From Istiophorus platypterus (taxonomy: Eukaryota > Chordata > Actinopteri > Istiophoriformes > Istiophoridae): 64,000 nucleotides of DNA. The notes below the pieces were generated by a model. That model worked only from the letters and a program-made list of their open reading frames with translations, was not told the DNA's origin and ran no database searches. The position numbers were made by a program, and so were the translations under genes. Of this stretch, positions 1 to 12,817 are shown piece after piece. The DNA is taken from NCBI GenBank assembly GCA_016859345.1, contig CM029124.1, forward strand, positions 11,975,980 through 12,039,979, given 5' to 3'. Within the stretch, counting starts at the first letter, position 1. Every line of letters starts with the position of its first letter.

Positions 1-986
1 CCTATTAAGCTGGATATTTTAACTTGGGCTTTCAGAGAGGCCTAAGAAAGTAATTAAGGAGGCTTTGGGTAGGTGAAGGTAAGTAAATAGTGTCAATTCC
101 AGTAGTATGAAAATTTACTCATGCTAGAGAAGTTATTATCAGCTATTCAAGATTTGGATGTCAAGCACATTGCTATATGAAGGCCTCCAGATTTACTTTT
201 CCACTAGAAGCACTGGTGTAACTAACTTTCTCTGTTTGTTACACCAGCAAATGATTTGGTCACACCCCCTTTTTTTGAATAGTGTAAGTTCCTCTTTCAC
301 TCTGTTGGGCAGTTTTGAACCTGATGACCAATTCATTCTCCTTCGTTGAGAGACAATTCTTGTCATCTGGGGACGGGCTTGTTTTTTGGATGATGCGACG
401 GCCCCTGCAGGTTTTGTGTTTCATACAATTTGATGTGTTACTTTGAGGTTTTAAGCTTAAAATGCGTTGACCCGGTGACAAGTTTACAGTTGCCCGCAAC
501 AGATGGGCCATATTTCCTACATTCAATCTTTCCCTGCCTGCACCTGCACTCTCATCATCAGAAGTGTCTGAGTGGGGAACTCTCATTTGCTTTCCCTCTC
601 GACCAGCTTCCACCCTTTCTCCGCATTTCGTTTTTAAAACAGCAGCTACAGACCACCTCGTCTTTGCAACACAGTAACAACAAAATGGAGTATTTCACAA
701 GGTTGCCCACTGATGTTGACACGGACACTGAATGAGCCGGTGATGAAGAAAAAGAACTGCTTTCAACCACAGTGGCTAACACAGCACCTATGCTGATGGG
801 CCACCACAACAGCCTAATCACCATCATGCACTCTGATATTTTAACTCACACACTCTCCAAAAATGGTCGGATATGCAACCAAAATGGTTGCACTCTGGAG
901 CTCTGTATATGTAATCAATATAAAAAAAAATTAGTGAATGGGAGCCTGATTACATAAATGTTACAATAGTGGGTGCTTAGAAGTTT

Positions 987-988
<2 letters not shown>

Positions 989-1023
<35 letters not shown>

Positions 1024-1028
1024 GGGGG
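989..1028. repeat. (GT)16 microsatellite followed by G-run
   Basis: Pure GT dinucleotides at 989-1020 run directly into eight G residues at 1021-1028. It is a simple repeat and nothing coding overlaps it credibly. Confidence 0.95.
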
Positions 1029-1157
1029 CACAGAGAAAAGGGATAGGTTGCAAGCTCAACGGCCCATCATTCACTGATTCACTGCGAGGCATGGTGTCAT
1101 ATGGATGGTGGGAGATATAAAGGATCACACCCACATAGCATAAACAAATAAGCCCAA

Positions 1158-1250
1158 AGCCAGCCAACCAGCCAGCCAGCGAGCTTTTGCAGACTATTAA
1201 TCACAGGCAGAGGCAGTAGCCCTGGGTCTGTCTGTCTGCCTGTCTGTCTC
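1158..1250. repeat. Short tetranucleotide runs (CCAG) and (TCTG)
   Basis: CAGCCAGCCAACCAGCCAGCCAG-type units occur at about 1158-1180 and TCTG/CCTG units at about 1226-1250. Both are imperfect and short. Confidence 0.7.
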
Positions 1251-1455
1251 CGTCTGTGACAAGTCTCCTGAAAGCTGGCAGTCAAAGAAGAATTTAAGCA
1301 AAACCACAACAAGGGAAAGAATACGTCACAAATCAGGAAGATGATGTAAGGAAACACATGACCAGGAGGAGGAAAAAAAGAGAATTGGAGTCTGTTGTGT
1401 TGGTAGTCTCTTTGAAGTCTCTTCTTGTGTTCACCACCAGATATGCCTCTCTTTT

Positions 1456-1459
<4 letters not shown>

Positions 1460-1486
<27 letters not shown>
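1460..1486. repeat. (CT)13 microsatellite
   Basis: Uninterrupted CT dinucleotides in a pyrimidine-rich neighbourhood. The open frames crossing it on both strands are repeat artefacts. Confidence 0.95.
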
Positions 1487-2687
1487 ATGACCCTGTGCAA
1501 CATGATCTGTGTGACTGGAGCTAATGGCCAGAAAAACTGATGCCCATATAAGGTGCTGAGAGGAGAAAGGAGTGTAAGAAAGGAGAGGAAATGCCGACCA
1601 AATGCAGATTCTTCTTTGCTTCTAGAATCCATGTCTGCATTCTAGTGACAGAAGATAAGGAGGACTGAGCAGCTGTCACACACGGGTCTTTATACACACC
1701 TGTTTGATGCACTGCAGCCTATCATTGGTCTGCTGGATGTGCCGGTCCATTGATGGTAACGTGTTCATCTTGATGTCTCTACCGGGACGCCATTAAAAGT
1801 TCTTTACCCTGTGAAAGAAGAGGAGGAGGAGAGGTAAAGCTGTTAGAACAAGTTTCTGTCAGGTCACCCTTGTGAAGAGTTTGTAGCCTACGAAGTTCAA
1901 ACAGCATTTTAGCAGCCTGACAAATTCTCAAAAAGGGAAGCCAGCTTGTTTATGCACTGACTCATCGAAGGGCTCGATTCGCCCGAAGCGCATTTTTTGG
2001 CAAATGCACGAAACTGAGATTTTCCACTGCAGTACTGTTAATGACAAATGGAAACATGATGCAAGTGAAACATTATTTGCTTTACATTACATGTGAGGAA
2101 AAAATCCAACGGTCGCTGCAACCGAGAAAGGACATCAACTGTGATCTGTCTTTAAAAGCAGTACACCTGACAACAAGGTTACCAGTATGGCATTAACAAC
2201 TAATAAGACTCAGCTCTGCCGCATCTCTTTCTTTCCGTGGGTATGTCTTGTTCTGTTCCAACAGTGAGCAGCAACAACAGGCACTATTTCAGCCCCATGT
2301 TCACAACACTGACCATCTTGGAGAAATGGACTAGGGCTGCATTAATAGTTATCGTGCTGGTTGCCAGCGAGGCCTCCGTTCCTCACCATCCCTCTGTGTT
2401 CATCTCCATCAGTTTTGGTCCGCCTCAGATTCCTCCACACAAAAGGCGAACTGAGAAACCACAGGTGGGAGCGGGGGGCAGGGCTCTAGAAAGCTGCTCA
2501 GCACTGATAAAGGGTCCCCCAAGATCCCCTGCTGTGAGAAACAGAGCGAGAGAACGAATATGATGGAAGCATAGTGCTCAGCCAGGGAGTTTTCATGTGT
2601 AATGCTCAGTCTGGTGTGCTTATCTTAGAAAGTGTATTGCAAATATGCACACTGTTTTTCTCTTTCTTTCTTCTTACACAAACACAA

Positions 2688-2713
2688 ACACACACACACA
2701 CACACACACACAC
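2688..2713. repeat. (CA)n microsatellite
   Basis: A CA run of about 13 units preceded by interrupted ACAAACACAAAC. Confidence 0.93.
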
Positions 2714-3375
2714 GAACATGTAAACACAAAAGCTTGAATGCTTCACTTTGATTAAGCGTAAAGGTAAAGCTTCAAAGGAACATTTTGAGAATAAGAGTGT
2801 ATTACTAATCCTCTGAGCTTAAGCATTACCAAAGTAGAATTACCTGGTGTGACTTACAAAGTCTTAAATATCAGTGGATACACTGCTTGCACGAGTATGT
2901 TGGGAGTTCTGGTTTAAATGTGGTCAAACGGTGGGCAGCCAAATGTCTCTTTTCAGGTTAGACAGACATGATGACAAAATAGCTAACTTTACTTTCTGCA
3001 GGGCGCAAAGACCCTATGACCGCACATAATATGACCATAATTTGCCTGGCCTAATTTTGATGTGCTGTGGTGTCTGCAAGCAACCAGCAGATGTCTCCCT
3101 CTCCTGCTGCTAACCAGCATGTGTCTTTCACAGGCTAAACCCAGAGCAAGTGGTCCAGAGAGGGCTCCTTTAAGCCCTGACAAGTGCTACAAATCCCCTT
3201 CAGCAGCCAGGCAGCTCCACGGGCCGCTACCAGGGCACACTCCTGCCCAACGCTGGCCGTCTGACCTTGTGGCTATTGATTAACGTTTCTCCTCAAGCTC
3301 GCCTTCCTGCTGTCCCAACACAACCGTAGCCAAGACCGTAGAGGAGGGAGGAGATAGCTGCCTCTTACCCAAGAA

Positions 3376-3423
3376 CCCCCCCCCCCCTTCCTTCCCTCTG
3401 TTGTGCTTTCATAAAGTCCAACA

Positions 3424-3476
<53 letters not shown>
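3376..3476. repeat. Poly-C run and (CA)25 microsatellite
   Basis: A 12-base C-run lies at 3376-3387, then 39 bp of unique sequence, then (CA)n at about 3427-3476. Confidence 0.95.
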
Positions 3477-3478
<2 letters not shown>

Positions 3479-4615
3479 CCTCCCACAAATGGGCAGTGCT
3501 TTTGTTAGTCGATGAATAGACGGGCCCTCGGGTTCTGAGAGGAAAAATGAGTGAGGTGGAAATGCAAGTGGCCGGCCAGGCTGTGTTCAACTGAGTTGTA
3601 ACTGAGATAAAAACTCAGTCCAGCCGACTGACTGTCTGACTGTCCAGACTGACTGCCAGTCCAGCACCATGCCCCCCCGAGGTTCAGGGGTAAAATGCGT
3701 TGCATAACAGATCATGCCTTGGTGGAAACATGGCAGAAGCCCTTTTTCTTACACCACATCCTCACCCCTCTTTTTTACTAACAAAACAAAACACACTAAT
3801 CTGTCATCTCAAAATACAAAGGGAAGCAAGTTGAATGTTTCAAAAAACTTGGCAGCGGTGTGTGATTTTTCTTCTCTACCCCATTTTTCTGCTTTGGACT
3901 TTTTGGGCTGGTGCCATTGTTATTTGAGCATGCACACACTGAGAATGGGCCTGCTAAATCTTTACTGTCTCACAAACATCTTAATCATCATGTGCAGTTA
4001 TGCTGCACATATTATAATTTCTCTTTAAACAGCAGTGGGAGGGCTTTGTTATGAATCACAGACAGAGTAGCAAACCACAAATAATACTAACATCCAAGGA
4101 AGTTTCTGTCTCTCTCTTTCACGGTCTCAAAAAACAAAAAGAAAAAAGCCAAACACAGACACTGACTCACTTTTGCTCTCTCTCCTTATCTCTTTCCTGA
4201 GCAAAACAAGCTGGGGGAAGTGGGGCAAGAAATAAGTGCTCAGAAACAAAAGCACAGTAATATGAAAAGCACTGGAGTATGGCAGGAAGGGGGCAAGAAG
4301 GGCCAGTCTCAGTGGGGAAAAGAGACAGAGGGAAAGAAAAAGAGAGTGTTGAAATTATCTCTTCATTATCAGCAGCAGCAGCACACACCCACTTATTCAT
4401 GCACACACACGTAGCATATGATCACTCATAGCTTGAGTGATTTCTCATTTCAGACAAATGACTGCCACCTTTGTCAAGTGGAGCTTGCTTTGTGAATGTG
4501 ATCACTCAGTGGGGGTTGCATGGAGGCAGTTTCACAGGAGCTCATGATACACTCCAATACTGTAGTGTATACTGTGGGAGTACATTAGGAGCGGGGCTGG
4601 GTGATATGGTTGGAA

Positions 4616-4691
4616 AATAAATATATATAAATATATATATACACATATACACATATATACACACACATATATATACACATGTATGTACACG

Positions 4692-4757
<66 letters not shown>

Positions 4758-4764
4758 TATATAC
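4616..4764. repeat. Compound (TA)n/(CA)n microsatellite
   Basis: An irregular TA/CA mixture at about 4616-4698 leads into a clean (CA)n run at about 4699-4754 and closes with CGCATATATACC. The unique sequence just before it, GGGCTGGGTGATATGG at about 4594-4609, resembles the start of a common fish non-autonomous DNA element, so the microsatellite may have grown inside an old insertion. That reading is weak. Confidence 0.9.
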
Positions 4765-4784
4765 CTTTAATTATATCTTACACC

Positions 4785-4979
4785 TTCATGCATAGCATGT
4801 ACTCGTCCTTCAAGGGCCTGTGAAACTTAGCCAACTGATGAAATGAAGTGACCACATCATCAGAATACAATCCTGCGGAAATAGGAAAAGCAATGATATC
4901 AACTATGTTTTTTGAAGTTATGCTGTGGTTTCAATGGGTTTCACAGGCCCTTGAAGGACGAGTACATGCTATGCATGAA
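4785..4979. repeat. Perfect 42-bp inverted repeat (foldback element)
   Basis: The left arm 4785-4826 (TTCATGCATAGCATGTACTC at its outer end) is the exact reverse complement of the right arm 4938-4979, all 42 positions matching. The arms are separated by a 111-bp AT-rich spacer. Homology stops sharply: inside, the flanks diverge at once, and outside the match resumes for only a few bases after a one-base offset (CC then TTCATG against CC then ATTCATG). A mixed (TA)n/(CA)n tract abuts the left side. Perfect arms in otherwise non-coding DNA imply recent origin or frequent gene conversion between arms. Candidates are a foldback/MITE-type element or an inverted duplication made by template switching at the microsatellite. 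No transposase is present and no clear target-site duplication is visible. Confidence 0.9.
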
Positions 4980-5199
4980 TGGTTCTCTGTTTCAGTTTAA
5001 TAATTATGGGTTTTCATGCAATACTATTGAAAAGAACATCTTTGGTGGTGATACCTTAATCTTCTAATGTCTAATTTATCCTGTATGAAAAGTATAGAGG
5101 CCAGTGCTGAACAATATAAAAGGAGGTGAGGACTGGCCAGAAACCATCTTCATTATTCAGCAACACTCTGAAAAACTATTACTCTTGCTCTCCGGACAC

Positions 5200-5720
5200 A
5201 GTGGGGGATATTCTCTCCTCCTCCTCCTCCTAGTCTCCAGTTATATGGCCCCAGCTTTTTCTTTCTCTCAGTACTATGTTCTTTTTGCTCCCCTTTTCTA
5301 TAGCCCTCAGACATCATTAGAGCCACCCAGCATGCAGCTCCTTTCCACCACCTTCCATTTTCTGTTCTATCATTTTCTTCTCTTCATCCCTCATATCTCA
5401 ACCCTCTTGCCACTCTTCCTCCCTCCCTCCCTCCCTCCCTCCTCCTCCTCCTTCCTGGGGCCCCGTGCGGGAGCTGCCATAACAGGAGGTGGAATGGATT
5501 CATTTGCTCTAATGTGGCTTGGGCTACAGCGTGGCACGGCACAGGGCGACACTTTCTCCCAGTGCACAGAGCTTCTCTACCTCTCTCCTTCTCTCTCCTC
5601 TCTCTCTGTCTGCATTTCATGTGTTTTCAAACAGGCCAATCAACACCGCTCAGCTGTGCTGGCCTTTCTCTCCCTCTCCCTCCCACAATCTCTGCTCAAA
5701 GTGTGTCTGTAAAAAGCCAC
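5200..5720. repeat. Pyrimidine-rich low-complexity stretch with (CCCT)n
   Basis: The + strand is strongly biased to C and T over about 500 bp and includes CCCT/CTC repeats at 5417-5455 and CTCTCT runs near 5580-5610. A 202-codon open frame (5104-5712) exists only because CT-rich DNA encodes Leu/Ser/Pro without stops. Its composition is not that of a known protein. Confidence 0.85.
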
Positions 5721-6977
5721 CAGGCCTCACTCATACACACACACACTATTATCTCTAGTGGCAAACTCTCGTAGCCAGACAGTCCCTATTTTCTCCCATT
5801 GTCTTTATTTTCTCAGGTGCACTCCACTGTCCTCAACTATCTTTTCTCCATTTCATTTTTTACAAGCCTGCCCCCATCATCATATCTCTGTCTTTCTGCT
5901 TTGTTTTGGTCTTTGCATTATTTTGTAGAGTTCCTGCTAATCCTCTCCTCTACTAATCTCTCCCCCTCTCCTTTCCCTCTTCTCAGCAAAGCCAACTATT
6001 AGTCATATCGCTCCCTCCGGCCTTTATAAAACTCAACCCTCTACACGGCAGCATAACCACCAGCTTCTATAAAAATTTGAAATGACTTCTCCCAGGGGTG
6101 GCAAAAAAGAAACTCTAAATGTTGCTGTTTGTTTATCTTCTGTTTTAATGTGACAACCACAGGAGCACCGGGCAGCTATGTGACACCCAACACTGCAATG
6201 CAAACAGCTGTGATGTGAGGATATGTGAGCTGTTCTGTTGCTGTCTATAAATATGGAGCTTCAGTTGTGGAGCATTGCAGGTATGCGCCACCAGATACCC
6301 CCGGGAGCAGCCGATTATTTCACCACTCAAAGTGTGAGATCAAAAAAAGAGCACCGAGTACTCAGCGAGCGTAGAGGTGCCCTCTCATAGTGGACTGTAC
6401 TTTACATTTGGGTTTCAGTGAGGGATGGGCAACATTCACAGAGCTCAATATTAGAATATTTGGAACTGATTACCTCCAAACATGTCAATATTTTAGTTAA
6501 CTTAATTGCTTTTACAAGACACTTGCACACTTGCACACACGATACGTCAAGACTGAAACTATTTTCATCATATACCGATTACTCATTGATTCCTTTTTTA
6601 GTCTACAGGATAGCAAAAAAAAATGTCCATCCAAACAGTTAAACAGTCTTAGATGATAAATGATTAAACTATAAGAAATCTTTTAAAAACTATCCTTAAT
6701 AATTTGAAAGAGGTAGTGTCTGTACTTTAATGGTTCATTTTCGACAACAGCAGGCAGCTGTTTTCAGTCAGAAAGTTCAGACGACTCGTCTGTCTGCTAC
6801 CTACCTAGTTCCAAATGGCAGACAGACAAAGTAACCAGCTAGCTGGGGAACATGGTGGAGCATTTAGCAAGTAAAGAGCCAAATGTTTCAATCAGGAGTG
6901 AGGGGAGACCAAAAACAGAGCTGAAAGGAAAGTGAATATTAGACATCCATTTACCTAGTGGCCAGAGACTAGGTAAT

Positions 6978-6995
6978 AGATATATATATATATAA
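6978..6995. repeat. Short (TA)n run
   Basis: About nine TA units inside otherwise unique AT-rich sequence. Confidence 0.8.
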
Positions 6996-8998
6996 ATAGG
7001 AAACTCTCAGTGATGTGTTTATACTTTGTGTCCAAATAATCAGTTAGTCAATAAGCCAATATGGTGCCTAATCACTGACTGTATTGTGGTAAATATTTTA
7101 TCAGTATAATATGTCAGTAGACTGGGGATCTATGCCATGCTTCTTTCTCTTTTTTGTATCTGTGTGCGGCCCATGTTGGTGTACATGCCCCCTTTTTTTG
7201 TAATTACTGTCTCAAGTGCATTAACAGGGAAAGGCCATCTATCTAAGCTTGAGACATGATATCAGGTCATCCACGGGCAGAACGGAGCTTGAGCGTCACA
7301 TGATGTATGAATGAACTCCTTATTCCATAGAATGTTCCAGTTGCTGAGGACTATAAATACCAGCTGGGGAAGATTGTATGTCCTGGCCTCCACTCATGAT
7401 TTTCCACTGTCATGAAAGGCAAGATTCTATCACTCGTGATGCAGAACGGATGAAACAAGTGTGCATGAGTGTGTGTGTTTGTGGAGAACACAAAGCTAAT
7501 GTGTAACCTTTGTCACTGTACCAGGCCATCATAAGACTGCCTGAAATACTGAGCCCATTCAGCGGAAGAATGCATAAATCTTAAAAGCTAGTAGATTAAC
7601 AGCAGCCCTGTGCATTTTAAGAACAAATTTGGAGAGGAGAAAAGAGGAGAGTGATTGACAGTGCAGTCTGACAGGCTTGTGTAAAGCTAACCTTATGTGC
7701 CTTACTCCAGCAGAGCTGTTAACTCACACATCGCCCCCTGTGACTGCTGAACGTGTAAACTGAAAAATTCCATGTCCTTCGGTTTCAGCATCGGCAAACT
7801 GCTGATCCAACTGCAATTAAACAACATCCACTGGGGTGAGCATAACACATCAATGTACGGTAGCTTATGAATGCGCATGTGATAGTCTACGTGAGGAGAG
7901 AGTGATGAAGTGTCTGCAGAAAAAAGAAATCGAGAAACAGGGGGGAAAAAAGAGTTAGACTCATAAAGAGTGAGTGTGATTCAATCTGCTCAGTAAGCCA
8001 TGAAATGGTACCGGTGTCATTAGAGAGAGCAAAATATATCTTAGCCAGTCTGTCCTCCACTCCCCTTGTCTCTGATACTCAAAAAGCACAAACCCTAAAT
8101 AAAAAAAAGAAAAGAAAAAGCACCCAGGCCAGTCTCTGCACTTGGTGGAACAATACGTGCTTCAGTGCTGTGGCTCCTCTCAAGCAACCTTTGTATCTCC
8201 CTCTGATCTTTTATGCAACAAATACAATTTACCATTGAAGAAAACTATTTCTAAGCATTTCTGATTAGCAATCATGCTGAAATCAATGTGAAATAATACA
8301 TATACTACAGCCTGTACAATAAAGAACACAATATGCTATTCATTGAAAGAATCACTGCAAAAATGTTTTTTTAGACAGCTGTGCAAAGGGCTGCTTCATA
8401 AGATAAAAAATTTTCAGTGAATAGTTGATGAGAAAAAATCCTGGCCTTGCATATTCAAATATCACAAAACTGATCAAAACCTTCTCAACTGCCCACCATA
8501 AACTTCATTCAATAATAATGTGATACTTTATCATTATTCATCCCGGCAATAGCTTTTCTCAAAAAGATATTGTTATGATGCCATCTACAGACAATATGCA
8601 AATTTATGCTGATCAACTGGCCAAAGTTTTTTACATTTTAAAATAACATGTTACTCCATTTCTGGATTAAAATTGTTCCAGTACAGAATCCTTACTGATG
8701 TTTCCGCCACCCTGCAAACAGAGGAGCTACCTGTAGAACTGGTAAAGAACAAGGGACCTGTTCTAGGACACTAGAACAAGACTGATGTTTGCCAGAACAT
8801 GCACCAGGTCCTCTGATAGAAGAACAGGCTGTGTAACCAGCAATGCAACAAATACAAACAAATCTCATTTCAAGCTTTGCAAACTCTGAGTAAAACCTTT
8901 GGATTTTTACTGAAACAGCTAAATAACCTTAGAGACAGCGAGACCTTTCCACATGGGGAGAGGGGAGAATGATGCACTCACTCTTTTTGCTCTGTGTG

Positions 8999-9000
<2 letters not shown>

Positions 9001-9029
<29 letters not shown>
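9001..9029. repeat. (TG)14 microsatellite
   Basis: A pure TG run, preceded by an AGAG-rich stretch and followed by TGTTTGTATC. Confidence 0.95.
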
Positions 9030-9033
<4 letters not shown>

Positions 9034-9778
9034 TTGTATCTTCACCAATGTGTGTCAGAGTGAGGGCATGAGTAGCAGAGAACACAAAACATCTGCTTGC
9101 TGTGAAAATGAAACAGCCTGATGGTGTACACAGAGCACCAGTTTTATTCACTGAAGGGACAATCCACACAGGTACTATTTGGCACATCCAGCGCAAAAAC
9201 CAGCTCTGAAAGGCTAATGTCCTTCAGTGTAGCTTTCATAATACACTTTCTTAGTGTTACAAAGCACTCCAATAATGTGCATGCGTGTGTGTGTTTACTT
9301 AAGATGTCAAGTATCACCACACAAAGTCCTTCGTATCTTCTTATCTTCACGCATGCATGTGTGCGTAACATGTCAAAATGTTTGATGTAGCAGGCAGACA
9401 CAGAAACACACATCCTCAAACCTCACGAGCCTTTAATGTGTGTATTTGGTCTCTGATAATGCTTTTCTGTCTAAAATGTTTTTTCCACTGTGGCTCTTCT
9501 TGTGAGATTCGAGGTATGTAGTAGGGAGTGCAGACAGACAAACAGAGTGGAAGGCGAGGGGGGGGGAGGTAACACTCACACACATGTAGCGGGAGGCATG
9601 GAGAGACGTGCTGGGAGAGATAGGGGGGAAATGGTTACAGAGCAGGAGAGAGAGATGGCGAGAGGTCATCCCTGGGTAATTTGTTTTGGTCCTCTCAGAG
9701 TGCAGACACACAGGGAGCAGGTAAACCAATTACAGTGTGACATGAATCACTAAGACCTACAGGCAGCCACGCAACTGG

Positions 9779-9798
9779 CCAGCCAGCCAGCCAGCCAG
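9779..9798. repeat. (CCAG)5 tetranucleotide repeat
   Basis: Five exact CCAG units in tandem, flanked by related CAGC/GACC sequence. Confidence 0.9.
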
Positions 9799-11109
9799 AG
9801 CAGCCGACCAGCTGACCGAGTACACGCTGTGTCTTTCCCTAAGTGCTGGTCAATCACAAGCCACAGCCCTCGTTCATCCCTTGACCGTGATTACACATCT
9901 GAAGGTTAGAAAGGAGAAAAAAGAAAAAAAAAATCTCCCCCAGCTTCAGCGCCGAAAGATCGTGTGAAGCTCCGACGGCTTTGAAATGCTTATCTTCAAT
10001 GGATCTGGATGTTCTGAAGAAAACACTTCCTGGTGGCTTCTGGGAAATATTGTCTATTGACCCCCGACCCCAGACCCCAAAAAAAGCAGCAGTCACAAAA
10101 ACTGCGACTTCAACAATGTCTCTATCTGTAATAGAGCAATCCAGTCTGACAGTATGTGTTTTGGCTCCTTAATTCCATCCTATTTTCAAACCACCAACAA
10201 TAATGATGATGATATGGTTCCTTTGAAGATTGACAAGGTTGGATGTCAGATCCCAATGGACGTCAAAGCCAAGTACTCCAGGGGGAGGTTCTAAGTATTT
10301 ACATGCCAAAGACTTAAGCAATTACTTTAATTTCCTTAATCGCCCCAAGTCTGTCAGAACGGTGTCATGTCAGGCCTCAGTCACATCAGTGCCAACGGCT
10401 ATATAACAGAGCAGCGAGAAACAACTTGTAAATAAACAATCAACTAGGTCCCTTTCTCTGCGGCAGCCCTCACGGCCTTAATCCTCAAGTTGATGCTAAA
10501 CTGACAGGAGCGTCATGAAAATCCACCCAGCATCATAAAGGCAAGAAAAAGAAGTTGACAAGGGTAGGGATTGGACTGGATTAGATATCGCCTTGGCACT
10601 TGGTTTTATTTGATGTGGCCTTGCTGCACGTTGTAGATTCAGGAGGGGTAAATATTTGATGAAGGGCGTTATAGTGTTGGGCTTGCTGCTGCCAGGGGCT
10701 GTTCTCAGGGAGCAACTAATAAAGAGAGCAGCAGGCAGGTTGTCGATCACCGCTGGGGCGCTGGCTGAGGAGAAGTGGCTGGATAGCGGAGTGGAGCGTG
10801 TCGCCCCCTCAACGTGTTTACCAAAGCACCAGGTTCTTCTAATGTTAGCTCAGCGGGCAAAGATAGCTCTTCCCTAGACTGTACATCAGTATGCACTCTC
10901 ATGCATTTGCGCACACACACACAGACACAAACACACAGAGTGAGCCCCAGTGGGGCTGCAGAGAGACACAGTTGGAAGAGGTTTGCTAAGATGTTAAATC
11001 TACCATCTTGCTGCCCCTTCAAATTAATGAGGGCACCTGAACTGCTCTCTGAGAGCCACTAACTGGCCATTTGCACTGTCTGGCTCTGCTGGAAAAGACA
11101 CTCCCTGCT

Positions 11110-11352
11110 TCCTCTCGCCAACCCTTTGCTCTCTCTCTCTCTTTTCCCCCTGTCTTCTATCCATCACATCCACTGCTCTCTTCCCTCTTTCTGTTTCACC
11201 CCACAATTTCTTATTTTCTTCCCACCATCTCTATTGTCTTCTTCCCATCTCCACTCTCTTCATCTCACTCCCGTCTCCTCTCTTTCCACCATCAGCCCCC
11301 CCACTCTTCTGACTCTTTGCCCCCTCCCTCCCTCCCTCTCCCACCTCCTCCT

Positions 11353-11390
<38 letters not shown>
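11110..11390. repeat. 280-bp polypyrimidine stretch with (TC)16
   Basis: Nearly all bases on the + strand are C or T from about 11110 to 11390, ending in a pure (TC)n at about 11356-11388. Two overlapping 120-128 codon open frames in this stretch are Leu/Ser/Pro-rich artefacts. Confidence 0.88.
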
Positions 11391-11392
<2 letters not shown>

Positions 11393-11796
11393 CCTCTGGC
11401 CCTAAAACCAGCCCCTCGGCCGACCGCTTGCGCTCACTCAGATGGCTGTTACCATGACAACCCTGTTCTTTCAGCTCTCGCAAAATAATGAAGACAATGT
11501 GTTTTCCATTTAGATGAGTTTTCTGGCGCAGCAGGGAGATATGGAGTGTCCATCTTGCCTCCTCTTTCACTGCGGAGGAAATGTAATAAAAAAAAAGGGT
11601 TTCTAACCTCTCTCTCTTTGACACTCCTTTCTGCCTCTCTCCCTCTCTACACACTTGCACACACACAGATTAGGGTGCTGTGTAAGCCAGCTGGGTGGTA
11701 AAATGAGCTCTGTGTTTTTTACCAAAGAGGAGAGAACAGCAGCAAAAGGTAATGGCTGGTAGTGCAACAAAGCATCATCTGTAGCTATTTCTTTGC

Positions 11797-11810
11797 ATTT
11801 GCATTTGCAT
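11797..11810 (-). promoter_or_regulatory. Two overlapping POU octamer motifs
   Basis: ATTTGCAT, the reverse of the ATGCAAAT octamer, occurs at 11797-11804 and again at 11803-11810, sharing two bases in a (TTTGCA)-type triplication. Octamers are established binding sites of POU-domain factors. Whether this copy is used is inference. A short chance repeat could also produce it. Confidence 0.35.
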
Positions 11811-12817
11811 TGGCAGTGTCATCTCAGTGCATAGTAATTGACTGACAGGTGGAGATTGGATTTCGCTGATAAAAAGCAAATGCAATGAAATCAAAGTAGT
11901 CTAAATGTTTAATGACAGATTATAGATTCCTTACTACTGTTGTCAAATCCAAGCTCTGACAATGATAAACTGTGAACATTTAAAGTCTAATGTGATGTTT
12001 TTGGAACTTAACAATATTTACACATTATAACGCTCCAGTATGGATATAAATGCAGTGACAACAGAAATTGATGGACAGAGCTTTCTTTCTTTCTCACGTT
12101 GGTGTAGATTTATATACTTGCACAGCACATGAGGGGAACTGAATCCAATCACTTGTTTAGGACAGAGAAGTAACAATTACTTTGCTCTGATAGGTAATTT
12201 AGTTGCACTGTACCAGCATTTCCACCCAAGGGTTCAACGAATACAAGCAAATCCTGATTTTTTTTTATTGCTTCATTTCTAATGTAAGCAGCGCTGCAAT
12301 AAAAAGCTTTGGATGTGAAAGGAAAGGAATGTAGACTGTAGACTGTGCTTGAGTCTTGAACATTGCTCTCTGTGACCCTGTTGGTATTGCACAATAACAT
12401 GTGTCTTGGGTAATCTCATCACAGCAGGACAGTCCTAAGTAAAGGTATGAATGCAACCAAGTAACATTGAGGATGCATTTGGATCATATCAGTCAGATCA
12501 AAATTCAGAAATAGTCTTGGCAGCTTATGGCCACATACTTTTAGCAGTACGAACGCGAATGTGTCCTGGGCCACACTGAAGGACCACCTACTCAACTGGC
12601 GTCCTCTGCATAAGCAGATGCATGTACTATTTTGCAAAAAAATACAAGTTATAAAAATCAAGTATGCTGGCCTATTCACATAGATATATTATTACCAGTT
12701 ATTCAAACATCTGGGTGATTTGGTTTGCACGGAACATGCCGAGGAATAGATCTAGTCTGCATTGTTTTGATTCTTTTTCTTTTAATTTTGGGCAGACTAG
12801 GCACGGGGAGTGTTTTG

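Larger units (their letters stand above)
1..4590. other. Non-coding unique DNA
   Basis: No exon, RNA gene or recognised mobile element is seen outside the listed simple repeats. Open frames here are at most 117 codons and show no domain, family or splice-site support. Confidence 0.6.
4980..9000. other. Non-coding DNA, pyrimidine-rich then AT-rich
   Basis: After the pyrimidine stretch, sequence from about 6.4 to 9.0 kb is AT-rich and unique. A TATAAATA at 7352-7359 in GC-richer flanks is the best TATA-like site, but no initiator or exon follows. AT-rich sequence starting at AGGGATGGGCAAC (about 6420) may be an old element, but I cannot place it. Confidence 0.5.

Noticed and set aside
1966..1990. 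tRNA T-arm-like hairpin GGGC-TCGATTC-GCCC followed by a T-run
   Set aside because: No A-box, anticodon arm or acceptor-stem pairing is found upstream, so it is a chance hairpin.
4594..5120. GGCTGGGTGATATGG at 4597 and GTGCTGAACAATATA at about 5103 considered as the two ends of one transposon
   Set aside because: The two resemble each other in direct, not inverted, orientation and only weakly, so they cannot be called a terminal inverted repeat pair.
5104..5712. 202-codon open frame
   Set aside because: It is kept open by CT-rich low-complexity DNA. The product is a Leu/Ser/Pro mixture without any domain.
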